64,000 nt of DNA from Syntrophaceae bacterium (lineage in GTDB: Bacteria; Desulfobacterota; Syntrophia; Syntrophales; UBA2192). The notes beneath the pieces were generated by a model. It was not told the origin of the DNA, did no database searches, and was given only the letters and a program-made list of their open reading frames with translations. Positions 54,974-64,000 of this stretch are shown here, one piece after another. The stretch spans positions 682,001 to 746,000 of the forward strand of contig JABLXY010000001.1 in NCBI GenBank assembly GCA_013177795.1, in the 5' to 3' direction. The stretch's first letter is position 1. Each line of letters opens with the position of its first letter. A program made the position numbers and the translations under genes.

Positions 54974-56759
54974 GCCGAAACGGGGGGAGACCCTGCTGTC
55001 GAAGGAGATCCAGTCCGACGAGGTCAAGAAACTCATCTCGCTGGGCGAGGAAAAGGGCTTCCTGACCTACGACGACGTCAACGAGATGCTGCCCTCGGAC
55101 ATCGTGTCGTCGGACCAGATCGACGAGATCATCATGCTCTTCGGGGAGAAGAACATCGACATCATCGACACGGACAAGGGGGAGAAGATCATCCTCAAGA
55201 AAACGGTCGATGAAGCCGCCGAGGCCAAGGAAGAAGAGGAGGACGAGCTGCTGGCCCTGCTGCCCGGCACCGCCCGGACGGGGGACCCGGTGAAGATGTA
55301 CCTCCGCGAGATGGGGCTCGTCTCGCTGCTGAACCGCGACGAGGAGGTGGAGATCGCCAAGAAGATCGAGGAGGGCGAGAGCGAGATCACCGACGCCGTC
55401 TTCAGCGTGCTGACCTCGGTCAAGGACATCGTCGGGATGGGCCGGGAGCTCAAGCAGGGCGAGCTGCGCGTCAAGAGCATCGTGGACAACATCGAGGACG
55501 ACGACGGCTTCGTCGAGGAGGAGATCCACAGCGAGCGCGTGATCAAGCTCATCGACCGGATCACCGAGATCGACCGCCGCAACGACGCCCTCCGCCGGAA
55601 GCTGAGGGAGAAGGGCCTCAGCGAGGCCAGCCGCAAGGACCTCGAGGCCAAGATCGCCAAGAACGACCGGAACATCGTGAAGGCCTGCCGGGAGATCAAC
55701 CTGAGCAAGAAGCGGATCCAGCGGATGGTCGCCCGGCTCAAGGACTATCTCGCCGAGGTCGATGCGGCCGAGGCCGAGATCCGGCTGATCCGCTCGAAGA
55801 CGAAGCTGCCCCTGAAGTCCCTGGAGAGCACCTTCGCGCAGATGCGCAGGAGCAAGCAGGACGAGCGCAAGGTCACGAAGGAGCTTCGGATCTCGGCGGC
55901 GCGGCTCAAGGAATACGAGGAGCGCCTCAAGGAGGCCCGCAAGACGCTCAAGCGCGTCCAGACCGAGACGGGGCTGCCCCCGGCGGACCTCCGGAAGGTC
56001 GTCGAGACCATCGAGGCCGGCGAAAAGAAGGCGGGCTCCGCCAAGCGCAAGCTCGTCGAGGCCAACCTGCGGCTCGTCGTGAGCATCGCCAAGAAGTACA
56101 CGAACCGGGGGCTGCAGTTCCTCGACCTCATCCAGGAAGGCAACATCGGCCTCATGAAGGCCGTCGACAAGTTCGAGTACCAGCGGGGCTACAAGTTCTC
56201 CACCTACGCCACCTGGTGGATCCGGCAGGCCATCACCCGCGCGATCGCCGACCAGGCGAGGACGATCCGGATCCCCGTGCACATGATCGAGACGATCAAC
56301 AAGCTGATCCGCACGTCGCGCTACCTCGTGCAGGAACTGGGGCGTGAGCCCTCGCCCGAGGAGATCGCCGACAAGATGGAGTTCCCCCTCGAGAAGGTCC
56401 GGAAGGTCCTCAAGATCGCCAAGGAGCCCATTTCCCTCGAGACGCCCATCGGCGAGGAGGAGGACAGTCACCTGGGCGATTTCATCGAGGACAAGAAGAT
56501 CCTGTCGCCCTCCGAGGCGGCCATCAGCATGGACCTGGCGGAACAGACCCGCAAGATCCTCTCCACCCTCACCCCGAGGGAGGAGAAGGTGCTGCGCATG
56601 CGGTTCGGCATCGGCGAGCGGGTGGACCTGATGCTCGAGGAGTCCGTCGCCGAAAGCGCCGACGCCAACGTGGAGAAGGCGCGCCAGATCGAGGAGAACG
56701 TCCTCAAAAACCTGCGGAGCCCCTCGCGCCGCAGGGAATTGAAGTCGGCGGCGAAATAA
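54948..56759 (+). CDS. rpoD: Primary sigma factor RpoD with aberrant region 4.2
   Basis: A 603-residue sigma-70. Region 1.1, the non-conserved region (about 140-330), and regions 2.1-2.4 are canonical ([49 protein letters not shown]), as are region 3 and 4.1 ([16 protein letters not shown]). From about residue 562 the -35-binding helix-turn-helix is not: instead of the usual [20 protein letters not shown], it reads [21 protein letters not shown], followed by [17 protein letters not shown]. Reading frames on either side give no better match, so a double frameshift is unlikely. ATG at 54948 chosen for AAGGA; the dnaG-rpoD order is standard. Confidence 0.93.
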   Translation: MSKKNVSDKPKRGETLLSKEIQSDEVKKLISLGEEKGFLTYDDVNEMLPSDIVSSDQIDEIIMLFGEKNIDIIDTDKGEKIILKKTVDEAAEAKEEEEDELLALLPGTARTGDPVKMYLREMGLVSLLNRDEEVEIAKKIEEGESEITDAVFSVLTSVKDIVGMGRELKQGELRVKSIVDNIEDDDGFVEEEIHSERVIKLIDRITEIDRRNDALRRKLREKGLSEASRKDLEAKIAKNDRNIVKACREINLSKKRIQRMVARLKDYLAEVDAAEAEIRLIRSKTKLPLKSLESTFAQMRRSKQDERKVTKELRISAARLKEYEERLKEARKTLKRVQTETGLPPADLRKVVETIEAGEKKAGSAKRKLVEANLRLVVSIAKKYTNRGLQFLDLIQEGNIGLMKAVDKFEYQRGYKFSTYATWWIRQAITRAIADQARTIRIPVHMIETINKLIRTSRYLVQELGREPSPEEIADKMEFPLEKVRKVLKIAKEPISLETPIGEEEDSHLGDFIEDKKILSPSEAAISMDLAEQTRKILSTLTPREEKVLRMRFGIGERVDLMLEESVAESADANVEKARQIEENVLKNLRSPSRRRELKSAAK

Positions 56760-56763
56760 AGAC

Positions 56764-56792
56764 TTGACAAATGGGCCGCGTGAATTTAGACA
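56764..56792 (+). promoter_or_regulatory. Sigma-70 promoter for the tRNA
   Basis: TTGACA, 17-base spacer, TAGACA, 30 bases before the tRNA. Confidence 0.75.
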
Positions 56793-56821
56793 AACGATTT
56801 CAATAGGCTTTTTGTTTTGCG

Positions 56822-56897
56822 GGGCCCATAGCTCAGCTGGCAGAGCCACCGGCTCATAACCGGTCGGTCCCTGGTTCGAACCCAGGTGGGCCCACCA
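56822..56897 (+). tRNA. tRNA with CAU anticodon (tRNA-Met, or Ile2)
   Basis: A 76-base tRNA with encoded CCA. Acceptor GGGCCCA/TGGGCCC, D-arm GCTCAGCTGGCAGAGC, anticodon arm ACCGG-CTCATAA-CCGGT (CAT), T-arm CCTGG-TTCGAAC-CCAGG. It is not an initiator type (first pair G-C is intact). Elongator Met and lysidine-modified Ile2 share this anticodon; I cannot separate them by eye. Confidence 0.93.
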
Positions 56898-57021
56898 TTT
56901 CACCGGGGGCGCGAGCGATCGGGCCCCCGCAGACAGCGGAGCGCACCCTTGGACCGAACCGTCACGACCCCTTCGAAGCACGCGGGACGCGCAGCGACGC
57001 CCGTCAGGGGGATACGCCTCG

Positions 57022-57050
57022 AAAATGCACCCACCGCGGTGCATTTTTTT
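57022..57050 (+). terminator. Terminator after the tRNA
   Basis: A perfect 10-bp stem AAAATGCACC/GGTGCATTTT with CACCGC loop followed by a T-run. Confidence 0.9.
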
Positions 57051-57106
57051 TATTCCGGCGGCCCTGCATGCGCAGCCGCAAACTCTGTAAACGCGGGGGA
57101 ACGAGA

Positions 57107-57826
57107 TTGAAAGACCAGATCAGCCTGCTCATTGACATTCAGAAGATCGACCAGGAAGTCAGGAGCCTGAACACGAAGAAGCAGACCCTGCCCGACAGGG
57201 CGGCGGCGCTCGATCAGACCTTCCGGGCCGGCAGGGACCGGCTGGAGGAAGAGCGGGCGGGGCTCGAAGGGCTCAACAAGCTGCACCGGGAGCGGGAATC
57301 GGAGCTCAAGGCGGGCCAGGACAGGCTCCGGAAAGCCAGGGAGCGCCTCCTCGAGGTCAAGACCAACAAGGAATACCAGGCCATCCTCACGGAGATCGAG
57401 ACGATCGAGCAGGCCAACGGCCGGATCGAGGAGGAAATCCTCGTCCTCTACGACCGCATCGACGAGAGGAAGGTCGCGCTCAGGGCCCACGAGAAGGAAT
57501 TCGAGGCGATCCGCGCGGACTACGAGGCGCAGAGGAGGAAAATCGACGAGGAGCTGGCCTCCATCGACGGGGCGCTGCAGGAGCAGAAAGCCCGGTTCGA
57601 GGACCTCGTCAAGAACCTGGAGCCCGACCTGCGGCGCCGCTACGAGATGATCAAGGCCCGGCGCAACGGGATCGCCATCGTCGCCGCCCGCAGGGGCACC
57701 TGCAGCGGCTGCAACATGAACATCCCGCCCCAGCTCTACAACGAGCTGCAGCGTTCCGACCAGATCCTCTGCTGCCCGAACTGCAACCGGATTCTCTACT
57801 GGGACGACAGCGCCAATGGGCAATAA
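57107..57826 (+). CDS. DUF164 coiled-coil zinc-ribbon protein
   Basis: A 239-residue protein from the TTG at 57107 (252 from an ATG at 57068). The TTG matches the usual family start (KDQISLLIDIQKIDQEVRSL) and follows GGGGGAACG. Residues 1-170 are a long coiled coil; the C-terminus is a zinc ribbon (CSGCNMNIPP...CCPNCNRILY). Family function is unsettled; proposed links are to nucleic-acid processing. It overlaps rnhA by 11 bases. Confidence 0.87.
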   Translation: MKDQISLLIDIQKIDQEVRSLNTKKQTLPDRAAALDQTFRAGRDRLEEERAGLEGLNKLHRERESELKAGQDRLRKARERLLEVKTNKEYQAILTEIETIEQANGRIEEEILVLYDRIDERKVALRAHEKEFEAIRADYEAQRRKIDEELASIDGALQEQKARFEDLVKNLEPDLRRRYEMIKARRNGIAIVAARRGTCSGCNMNIPPQLYNELQRSDQILCCPNCNRILYWDDSANGQ

Positions 57827-58241
57827 GACCCTCCTTCTCTTCACCGACGGGGCCTGCCGCGGCAATCCCGGCCCGGGCGGCGCCGGTGCCGTCCTCATGA
57901 CCGGCGACGGGCAGGTGGTCGCGCAGGCCAAGAGATTCCTCGGTCGCTGCACCAACAACATCGCCGAGTACCGGGCCCTCATCCTGGGTCTCGAAGAGGC
58001 CCTGAAACACGGGGCATCCGCGCTTTCCGTGCTTCTCGATTCCGAACTCCTCGTCCGCCAGATCCAGGGCCGCTACCGGGTGAAGAACCCCGCCCTGCAG
58101 CCTCTCATGGCTGAGGTCAGAAACCTGCTTGCCCGTTTCGACACCTGGGAGGTCGATCATGTCCCCCGCGGCGGGAACGCCGCGGCCGACGCGCTGGCCA
58201 ACGAAGCCATCGACGAGGCGCTTGCGAGAAACGAAAGCTAG
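57816..58241 (+). CDS. rnhA: Ribonuclease H I-like
   Basis: A 141-residue RNase H fold protein with the four acidic catalytic residues Asp11 (FTDGACRGNPGP), Glu51 (NIAEYRALI), Asp75 (LLDSELLVRQ) and Asp125 (AAADALAN). It resembles the short, single-domain bacterial/archaeal RnhA branch (YpdQ-like) rather than E. coli RNase HI. Degrades RNA in RNA-DNA hybrids. Co-transcribed with the DUF164 gene. Confidence 0.92.
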   Translation: MGNKTLLLFTDGACRGNPGPGGAGAVLMTGDGQVVAQAKRFLGRCTNNIAEYRALILGLEEALKHGASALSVLLDSELLVRQIQGRYRVKNPALQPLMAEVRNLLARFDTWEVDHVPRGGNAAADALANEAIDEALARNES

Positions 58242-58306
58242 GGCAACCGGAAGTCAACTCCAAATAATCATTGCAAAATTCAGAAGCTCGTCGGAAAATG
58301 ACGCGT

Positions 58307-58682
58307 GTCGGAGCAGGCGGGATGATCGCCGGCCCCTCACCGGGCCGGAGGAAAGTCCGAGCTCCACAGGGCAGGATGGTCGCTAACGGCGACCGGGGGC
58401 GACCCCAGGGAAAGTGCCACAGAAAACATACCGCCCCGAGCTTGTCGAGGGGTAAGGGTGAAAAGGCGAGGTAAGAGCTCACCAGTTCCCCGGGTGACCG
58501 GGGAAGCTCGGCAAACCCCATCCGGAGCAAGACCGCATAGGGGAGCGTTCGAGGGCGGCCCGCCCGAGCTCCCGGGTAGGTCGCTAGAGGCGGCAGGCAA
58601 CTGCCGTCCCAGAGTAATGATCATCGCCCCCCGGAGGGTGACCGACGGGGGGAACAGAACTCGGCTTACAGCCTGCTCCGAC
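58307..58682 (+). ncRNA. rnpB: RNase P RNA (bacterial class A)
   Basis: 376 bases closed by a perfect 11-bp P1 (GTCGGAGCAGG/CCTGCTCCGAC). The conserved CR-I block GAGGAAAGTCCGAGCTCCACAG (start near 58350) and the 3' block AGAGTAATGATCATCG...ACAGAACTCGGCTTACAG are present. It is the catalytic RNA for tRNA 5' maturation. Confidence 0.96.
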
Positions 58683-58690
58683 ACCACAAC

Positions 58691-58730
58691 AAGAAGAAGT
58701 TAGGAAGACAGGAAGCTGGGAAACGAGACA
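58691..58730. repeat. Period-8 repeat tract after rnpB
   Basis: Four to five purine-rich octamers (GAAGTTAG, GAAGACAG and similar), single arm. Confidence 0.6.
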
Positions 58731-58748
58731 AAAAAAAGATCCCTCCGC

Positions 58749-60335
58749 ATGCCTTCCGAAGCCGTCTTGCGCCGCATGGATCCCAGGCATATCGTCGTCG
58801 CCCTCTTCCTTTTTACATGCCTGTTCACCCCGGCCCCTGTGGCTGCTTCCGATGAGGCCGCGCGAAAGATGCGCGAGGCCGATGCCCATTTCAGCCAGGG
58901 TGAATACTTGGAAGCCCTGGCGGCTTACCAGGAGGCGCTCGAGCAATCGAAAACGGGCGGGCACCGGCCCAAGGCCCTGATGATGTCCGCGACGATCCAC
59001 GGCAGGTTCCTCAGGGACCCCGAGGAGGCGCTGAAGCTCTACGGCCGGGTCCGCGAGGCATACCGCGGGTCGGTCTACGAGGCCGACGCCATTTTCGAGT
59101 CCGCCATGCTCGAATACGAACGGGCGCGCTACCGGGAGGCTTCCCGGCTCTTCAGCCTGTACCTCTCGAAGTTCCCCTCCGGCAGCCGTCGCGACGTGGC
59201 GTCTTTCATGCGCGACGCCAGCGACCACCCGCCCGGCGGGCACGAGCGGAAGCCCCCGGTGCAGGCCCCCCGCCGCGACCGGGGCGACGTGATCCGGGTC
59301 CTCATCGCGGACAATGCCGCGGAGATCCGCGTCGTGTCGCCGTCGCGCATCGAAGTCCGCAACCCGTCCGGCGACAGGCCTCTCTCCACGCTGGCCCCCT
59401 CCCGGGAGGCGGGAATCCGCGTCGACGGCGGGCGGCTCTCCATCGGCGGGCAAACCCATCCCGTCACGGAATGCACCCTCACGGCCCCGCAGGACGGCGT
59501 GCTGCGGGTCAACGGGACCCCCTACCGGGGGACGGTGAGGATTTTCGTCACCCGCGACGGGCGGCTTGCGGCGCACAACATCATCGATCTGGAGGAATAC
59601 CTCTACGGCGTCGTCCCGAGGGAAATGCCGCCGGGGTGGCCCGATGAGGCCCTCAAGGCACAGGCGGTCGTGTCCCGGACCTTCGCCCGCTACCAGATGG
59701 AGGCCAACGCCTCCCGCGAATACGACATCTGCGCGACGACCGCCTCCCAGGTCTACGGGGGGGCCGCAGCGGCGTCGGACCGCGCCCGCCGCGCCGTCGA
59801 CGCCACCCGCGGCCGGATCCTGACCCACGGCGGGCGTCCGGCCCTCACGTACTATCACGCCAACAGCGGCGGGATGACGGAAGACGCCCGCCACGTCTGG
59901 CGGGTCGCCATCCCCTACCTGCAGTCCGTCCCCGACGAGCCCAGCGCCCGGGCCCCCGGCTCGGCGTGGGCGGCATTTCTCAGCTATCAGCAGATCCGCG
60001 ACGGCCTGCAGCGCAACGGAGTCAGGGTGGGCGAGATCCGCGGGATCGAGCCCGCCGCAACCAGCCCCTCGGGCCGCGTGACGAAGGTGAGAATCGAGCA
60101 CGCCTCGGGCGTGACGGTTCTCAGCGGCAACCAGTTCCGCACGATGACGGACCCGGCCGCCGTCAAGAGCACGCTTTTCAAGATGGAGGCGGCGGGCGGT
60201 GGGGTCCGTTTCGAGGGACGGGGCTCCGGCCACGGGGTGGGGCTGAGCCAGTGGGGCGCCCGCATGATGGCAGAAGGAGGATCCCCCTACCGGGAGATCC
60301 TCCTCCATTATTACCGGGGACTTGATCTGCAATAA
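58749..60335 (+). CDS. Periplasmic SpoIID/LytB-domain protein with TPR-like N-terminus
   Basis: A 528-residue exported protein. The signal peptide (MDPRHIVVALFLFTCLFTPA, cleaved near VAA-SD) begins at the second ATG (58776), so that start is possible. Residues 35-160 are TPR-like helices (AHFSQGEYLEALAAYQEALE). The C-terminal SpoIID domain (about 185-528) has LEEYLYGVVPREMPPGWPDEALKAQAV and HGVGLSQWGARMMA. SpoIID proteins cleave peptidoglycan strands lacking stem peptides; in non-spore-formers their role is in envelope remodelling (inference). Confidence 0.87.
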   Translation: MPSEAVLRRMDPRHIVVALFLFTCLFTPAPVAASDEAARKMREADAHFSQGEYLEALAAYQEALEQSKTGGHRPKALMMSATIHGRFLRDPEEALKLYGRVREAYRGSVYEADAIFESAMLEYERARYREASRLFSLYLSKFPSGSRRDVASFMRDASDHPPGGHERKPPVQAPRRDRGDVIRVLIADNAAEIRVVSPSRIEVRNPSGDRPLSTLAPSREAGIRVDGGRLSIGGQTHPVTECTLTAPQDGVLRVNGTPYRGTVRIFVTRDGRLAAHNIIDLEEYLYGVVPREMPPGWPDEALKAQAVVSRTFARYQMEANASREYDICATTASQVYGGAAAASDRARRAVDATRGRILTHGGRPALTYYHANSGGMTEDARHVWRVAIPYLQSVPDEPSARAPGSAWAAFLSYQQIRDGLQRNGVRVGEIRGIEPAATSPSGRVTKVRIEHASGVTVLSGNQFRTMTDPAAVKSTLFKMEAAGGGVRFEGRGSGHGVGLSQWGARMMAEGGSPYREILLHYYRGLDLQ

Positions 60336-60444
60336 GAAGTTGAGAAGCTCAGAAGCTATGAAGCTTGGAAATCCTTAGCCCCTGAGCCAATCTTCACCCC
60401 TTTTCTGTTTCTCAACTTCCCAACTTCAAAACTTCGCAGCTTCC

Positions 60445-60446
<2 letters not shown>
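60336..60446. repeat. Period-8 repeat, inverted arms, between convergent genes
   Basis: The left arm (60336-60366) has GAAGYTNN octamers; the right arm (60405-60446) has the reverse complement. It fills the space between the SpoIID gene (+) and ppsA (-) and could work as a bidirectional terminator. Confidence 0.65.
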
Positions 60447-62853
<2,407 letters not shown>

Positions 62854-62958
62854 TGCCATCCTCCCCGAAGATGTTGATGTCCCCCTTGTGAACCCGGCCC
62901 GCGGCCGCAAAACCCCTATCAGGTTTGTCCCCTCGAGTCAACGGGAAAGCCGCCGCCC

Positions 62959-63303
62959 TCAGCCCATGGCATCGGTGAGCTTTCGCCCGCCGAAGACGTG
63001 CATGTGCAGGTGGAAAATGAGCTGGCCGCCGTCGGGATTGACGTTGACGGTGACCCGGTAGCCCTTCTCGGCGATCCCCCTCTCTCGGGCAATGGTCTGT
63101 GCGGCCCGGACCATGTCCCTGAGCAGATCCCCCTGGTTCTCCCCGACGTCGTTGAGCGTCGCGACATGCTCCTTCGGGACGATCAGGACGTGCACCGGCG
63201 CCACCGGGTGGATGTCGTTGAAGGCGAGGATCCTGTCCGTTTCGAGCACCTTGCTGCAGGGGATTTCCCCCCTGACGATCTTGCAGAAAATGCAGTCGCT
63301 CAT
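62959..63303 (-). CDS. hinT: HIT-family nucleotide hydrolase (HinT-like)
   Basis: A 114-residue HIT protein with the zinc-like N-terminal SDCIFCKIVRGEIPC and the catalytic histidine triad HLHMHVFGG. HinT-type enzymes hydrolyse purine nucleoside phosphoramidates. Its ribosome site lies within a GAGGGGGAGAG purine tract. Confidence 0.93.
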   Translation of the reverse strand: MSDCIFCKIVRGEIPCSKVLETDRILAFNDIHPVAPVHVLIVPKEHVATLNDVGENQGDLLRDMVRAAQTIARERGIAEKGYRVTVNVNPDGGQLIFHLHMHVFGGRKLTDAMG

Positions 63304-63428
63304 CTCTCCCCCTCTTTCCTCTCAAACACGGTTGTTTTGCGTCCGTCTGCCCCGCGGCCCTCGGCCCGGCCCGGTTCCTCCCGGTTCTCCAGCCTTCTCA
63401 CCGTCTTGCCCTCTGCCCCTCTCCCTTC
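63301..63428. repeat. Period-8 repeat tracts between hisA and hinT
   Basis: Two pyrimidine-rich (plus-strand) tracts, at 63301-63327 and 63381-63428, purine-rich octamers on the minus strand, in direct orientation. The second overlaps the hisA C-terminal codons. Confidence 0.5.
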
Positions 63429-64000
63429 GTCCGTGCGATCGCCTGCTCCAGGTCCAGGGCGCCCGTGTAGAGGGCCTTGCCCGTGATCACGCCGAGAATG
63501 CCGGGGCATGCCGCGGCCATCAGCCGGTCGATGTCCCCGATCCCCGCCACCCCCCCGGACGCGATCACCGGGATGGCGACCTGCCGCGCGAGGCGCTCCG
63601 TGGCGGCAACGTTGACACCGGATTCCATCCCGTCGCGGCTGATGTCCGTGTAGACCAGGGCGGCAAGCCCGATCCCCTCGTACTGCCGGGCCACCTCGAG
63701 CACGTCCGCCCCCGTGGCCTCCGTCCAGCCCTCGACGGCCACCTTGCCCTCCCTGGCGTCGATCCCCAGGATGACCCGGTCGGGGTGACGCCGGCAGGCC
63801 TCGACGACGAAGTCCCGGTTCTTGAGGGCCGCCGTGCCGAGGATCACCCACCGGACCCCCACGCCGAGGTAGAAATCAACGGTGTCCAACTCCCGGATGC
63901 CGCCGCCCACCTCGATGGGGACGTCCACGGCGGACAGGATCCGCCGGATCACCGCGTCGTTGACGGGACGGCCCTCGCGCGAGCCGTCGAGATCGACGAC
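63398..64000 (-). CDS. hisA: HisA isomerase, 5' end outside the window
   Basis: A partial gene. The visible 200 residues run from VVDLDGSREGRPVND at the window edge through EVGGGIREL, TAALKNRDFV, YTDISRDGMESGVN and ASGGVAGIGDID, an (beta/alpha)8 barrel of HisA type with the C-terminal catalytic Asp in TDISRDG. It isomerises ProFAR to PRFAR in histidine synthesis. The reading frame stays open to position 64000, so the start lies outside. Confidence 0.93.
   Translation of the reverse strand, partial: VVDLDGSREGRPVNDAVIRRILSAVDVPIEVGGGIRELDTVDFYLGVGVRWVILGTAALKNRDFVVEACRRHPDRVILGIDAREGKVAVEGWTEATGADVLEVARQYEGIGLAALVYTDISRDGMESGVNVAATERLARQVAIPVIASGGVAGIGDIDRLMAAACPGILGVITGKALYTGALDLEQAIARTKGEGQRARR

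Noticed and set aside
56631-56756. Compensating frameshifts as the cause of the odd RpoD C-terminus
   Set aside because: Both alternative frames give arginine/proline-rich nonsense without region 4.2 residues, and the in-frame RQIE and LRSPSR remnants align.

Overview
This 64 kb, GC-rich window looks like the chromosome of an anaerobic, syntrophic or sulfate-reducer-like member of the former Deltaproteobacteria (Desulfobacterota; Syntrophales-like is my best guess). The clues are a four-subunit 2-oxoacid:ferredoxin oxidoreductase, a complete Hdr-Flx electron-bifurcating operon next to NfnAB, a siroheme-decarboxylase-type regulator fold next to hemL, an F0 operon without its c subunit, and dnaG-rpoD order. 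I see no phage, insertion sequence or CRISPR. Taxonomy is inferred from gene content only.

Layout. 1-17.3 kb (minus strand): a type IV pilus minor-pilin operon, read fimT-pilV-pilW-pilX, then four consecutive large pilY1 genes, then a second pilW-pilX pair running off the left edge, with pilD upstream. A cyclic-dinucleotide GEMM-I riboswitch lies in the leader of the operon (16330-16420, minus). Two of the pilY1 copies share an apparently identical 1,775-bp core. 17.5-22 kb: rfbA and an rfbC-like gene, ribD, an orphan NusG paralogue, and a metallo-beta-lactamase hydrolase. 22-25.5 kb: korDABC, a double-ACT protein and a small release-factor-like protein. 25.5-28 kb: a first ATP synthase c-subunit gene and heme genes. 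28-31.4 kb: gmd, a GDP-sugar epimerase/reductase and a histidine-type (PMP) sugar 3-dehydratase, which together fit a colitose-type GDP-sugar route. 31.4-32.8 kb: atpZ-atpI-atpB. 32.9-45 kb (minus): nfnAB and the hdrA-flxD-flxC-hdrC-hdrB-flxB-flxA operon, whose 1,477-residue HdrA contains a whole NfnB/GltD-like domain. 45.4-50.2 kb (minus): engB, an NtrC-type regulator, a four-PAS histidine kinase and a tiny membrane protein. 50.5-52.5 kb: a second, different atpE and a dCache membrane sensor behind a sigma-54-type promoter. 52.6-58.7 kb: yqeY, dnaG, rpoD (with an unusual region 4.2), tRNA(CAU), a DUF164 zinc-ribbon protein, RNase H and RNase P RNA. 58.7-64 kb: a SpoIID-like protein, PEP synthase, a HIT protein and a partial hisA.

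Functional themes. Energy metabolism dominates: Kor makes reduced ferredoxin, Hdr-Flx and Nfn exchange electrons among ferredoxin, NAD(P)H and thiol/disulfide-like carriers, and F0 subunits are encoded at three separate places. Surface biology is the second theme: c-di-GMP-type control of a pilus tip/adhesin array, and deoxy-sugar synthesis.

The intergenic DNA carries two families of degenerate short-period repeats, one of period 7 (RGGCNNN) and one of period 8 (GARGNTNA), often as inverted arms. They recur at more than a dozen places and are not explained by any gene. Start sites were chosen from ribosome binding sites, family N-termini and promoter positions, and are stated where they differ from the longest reading frame.
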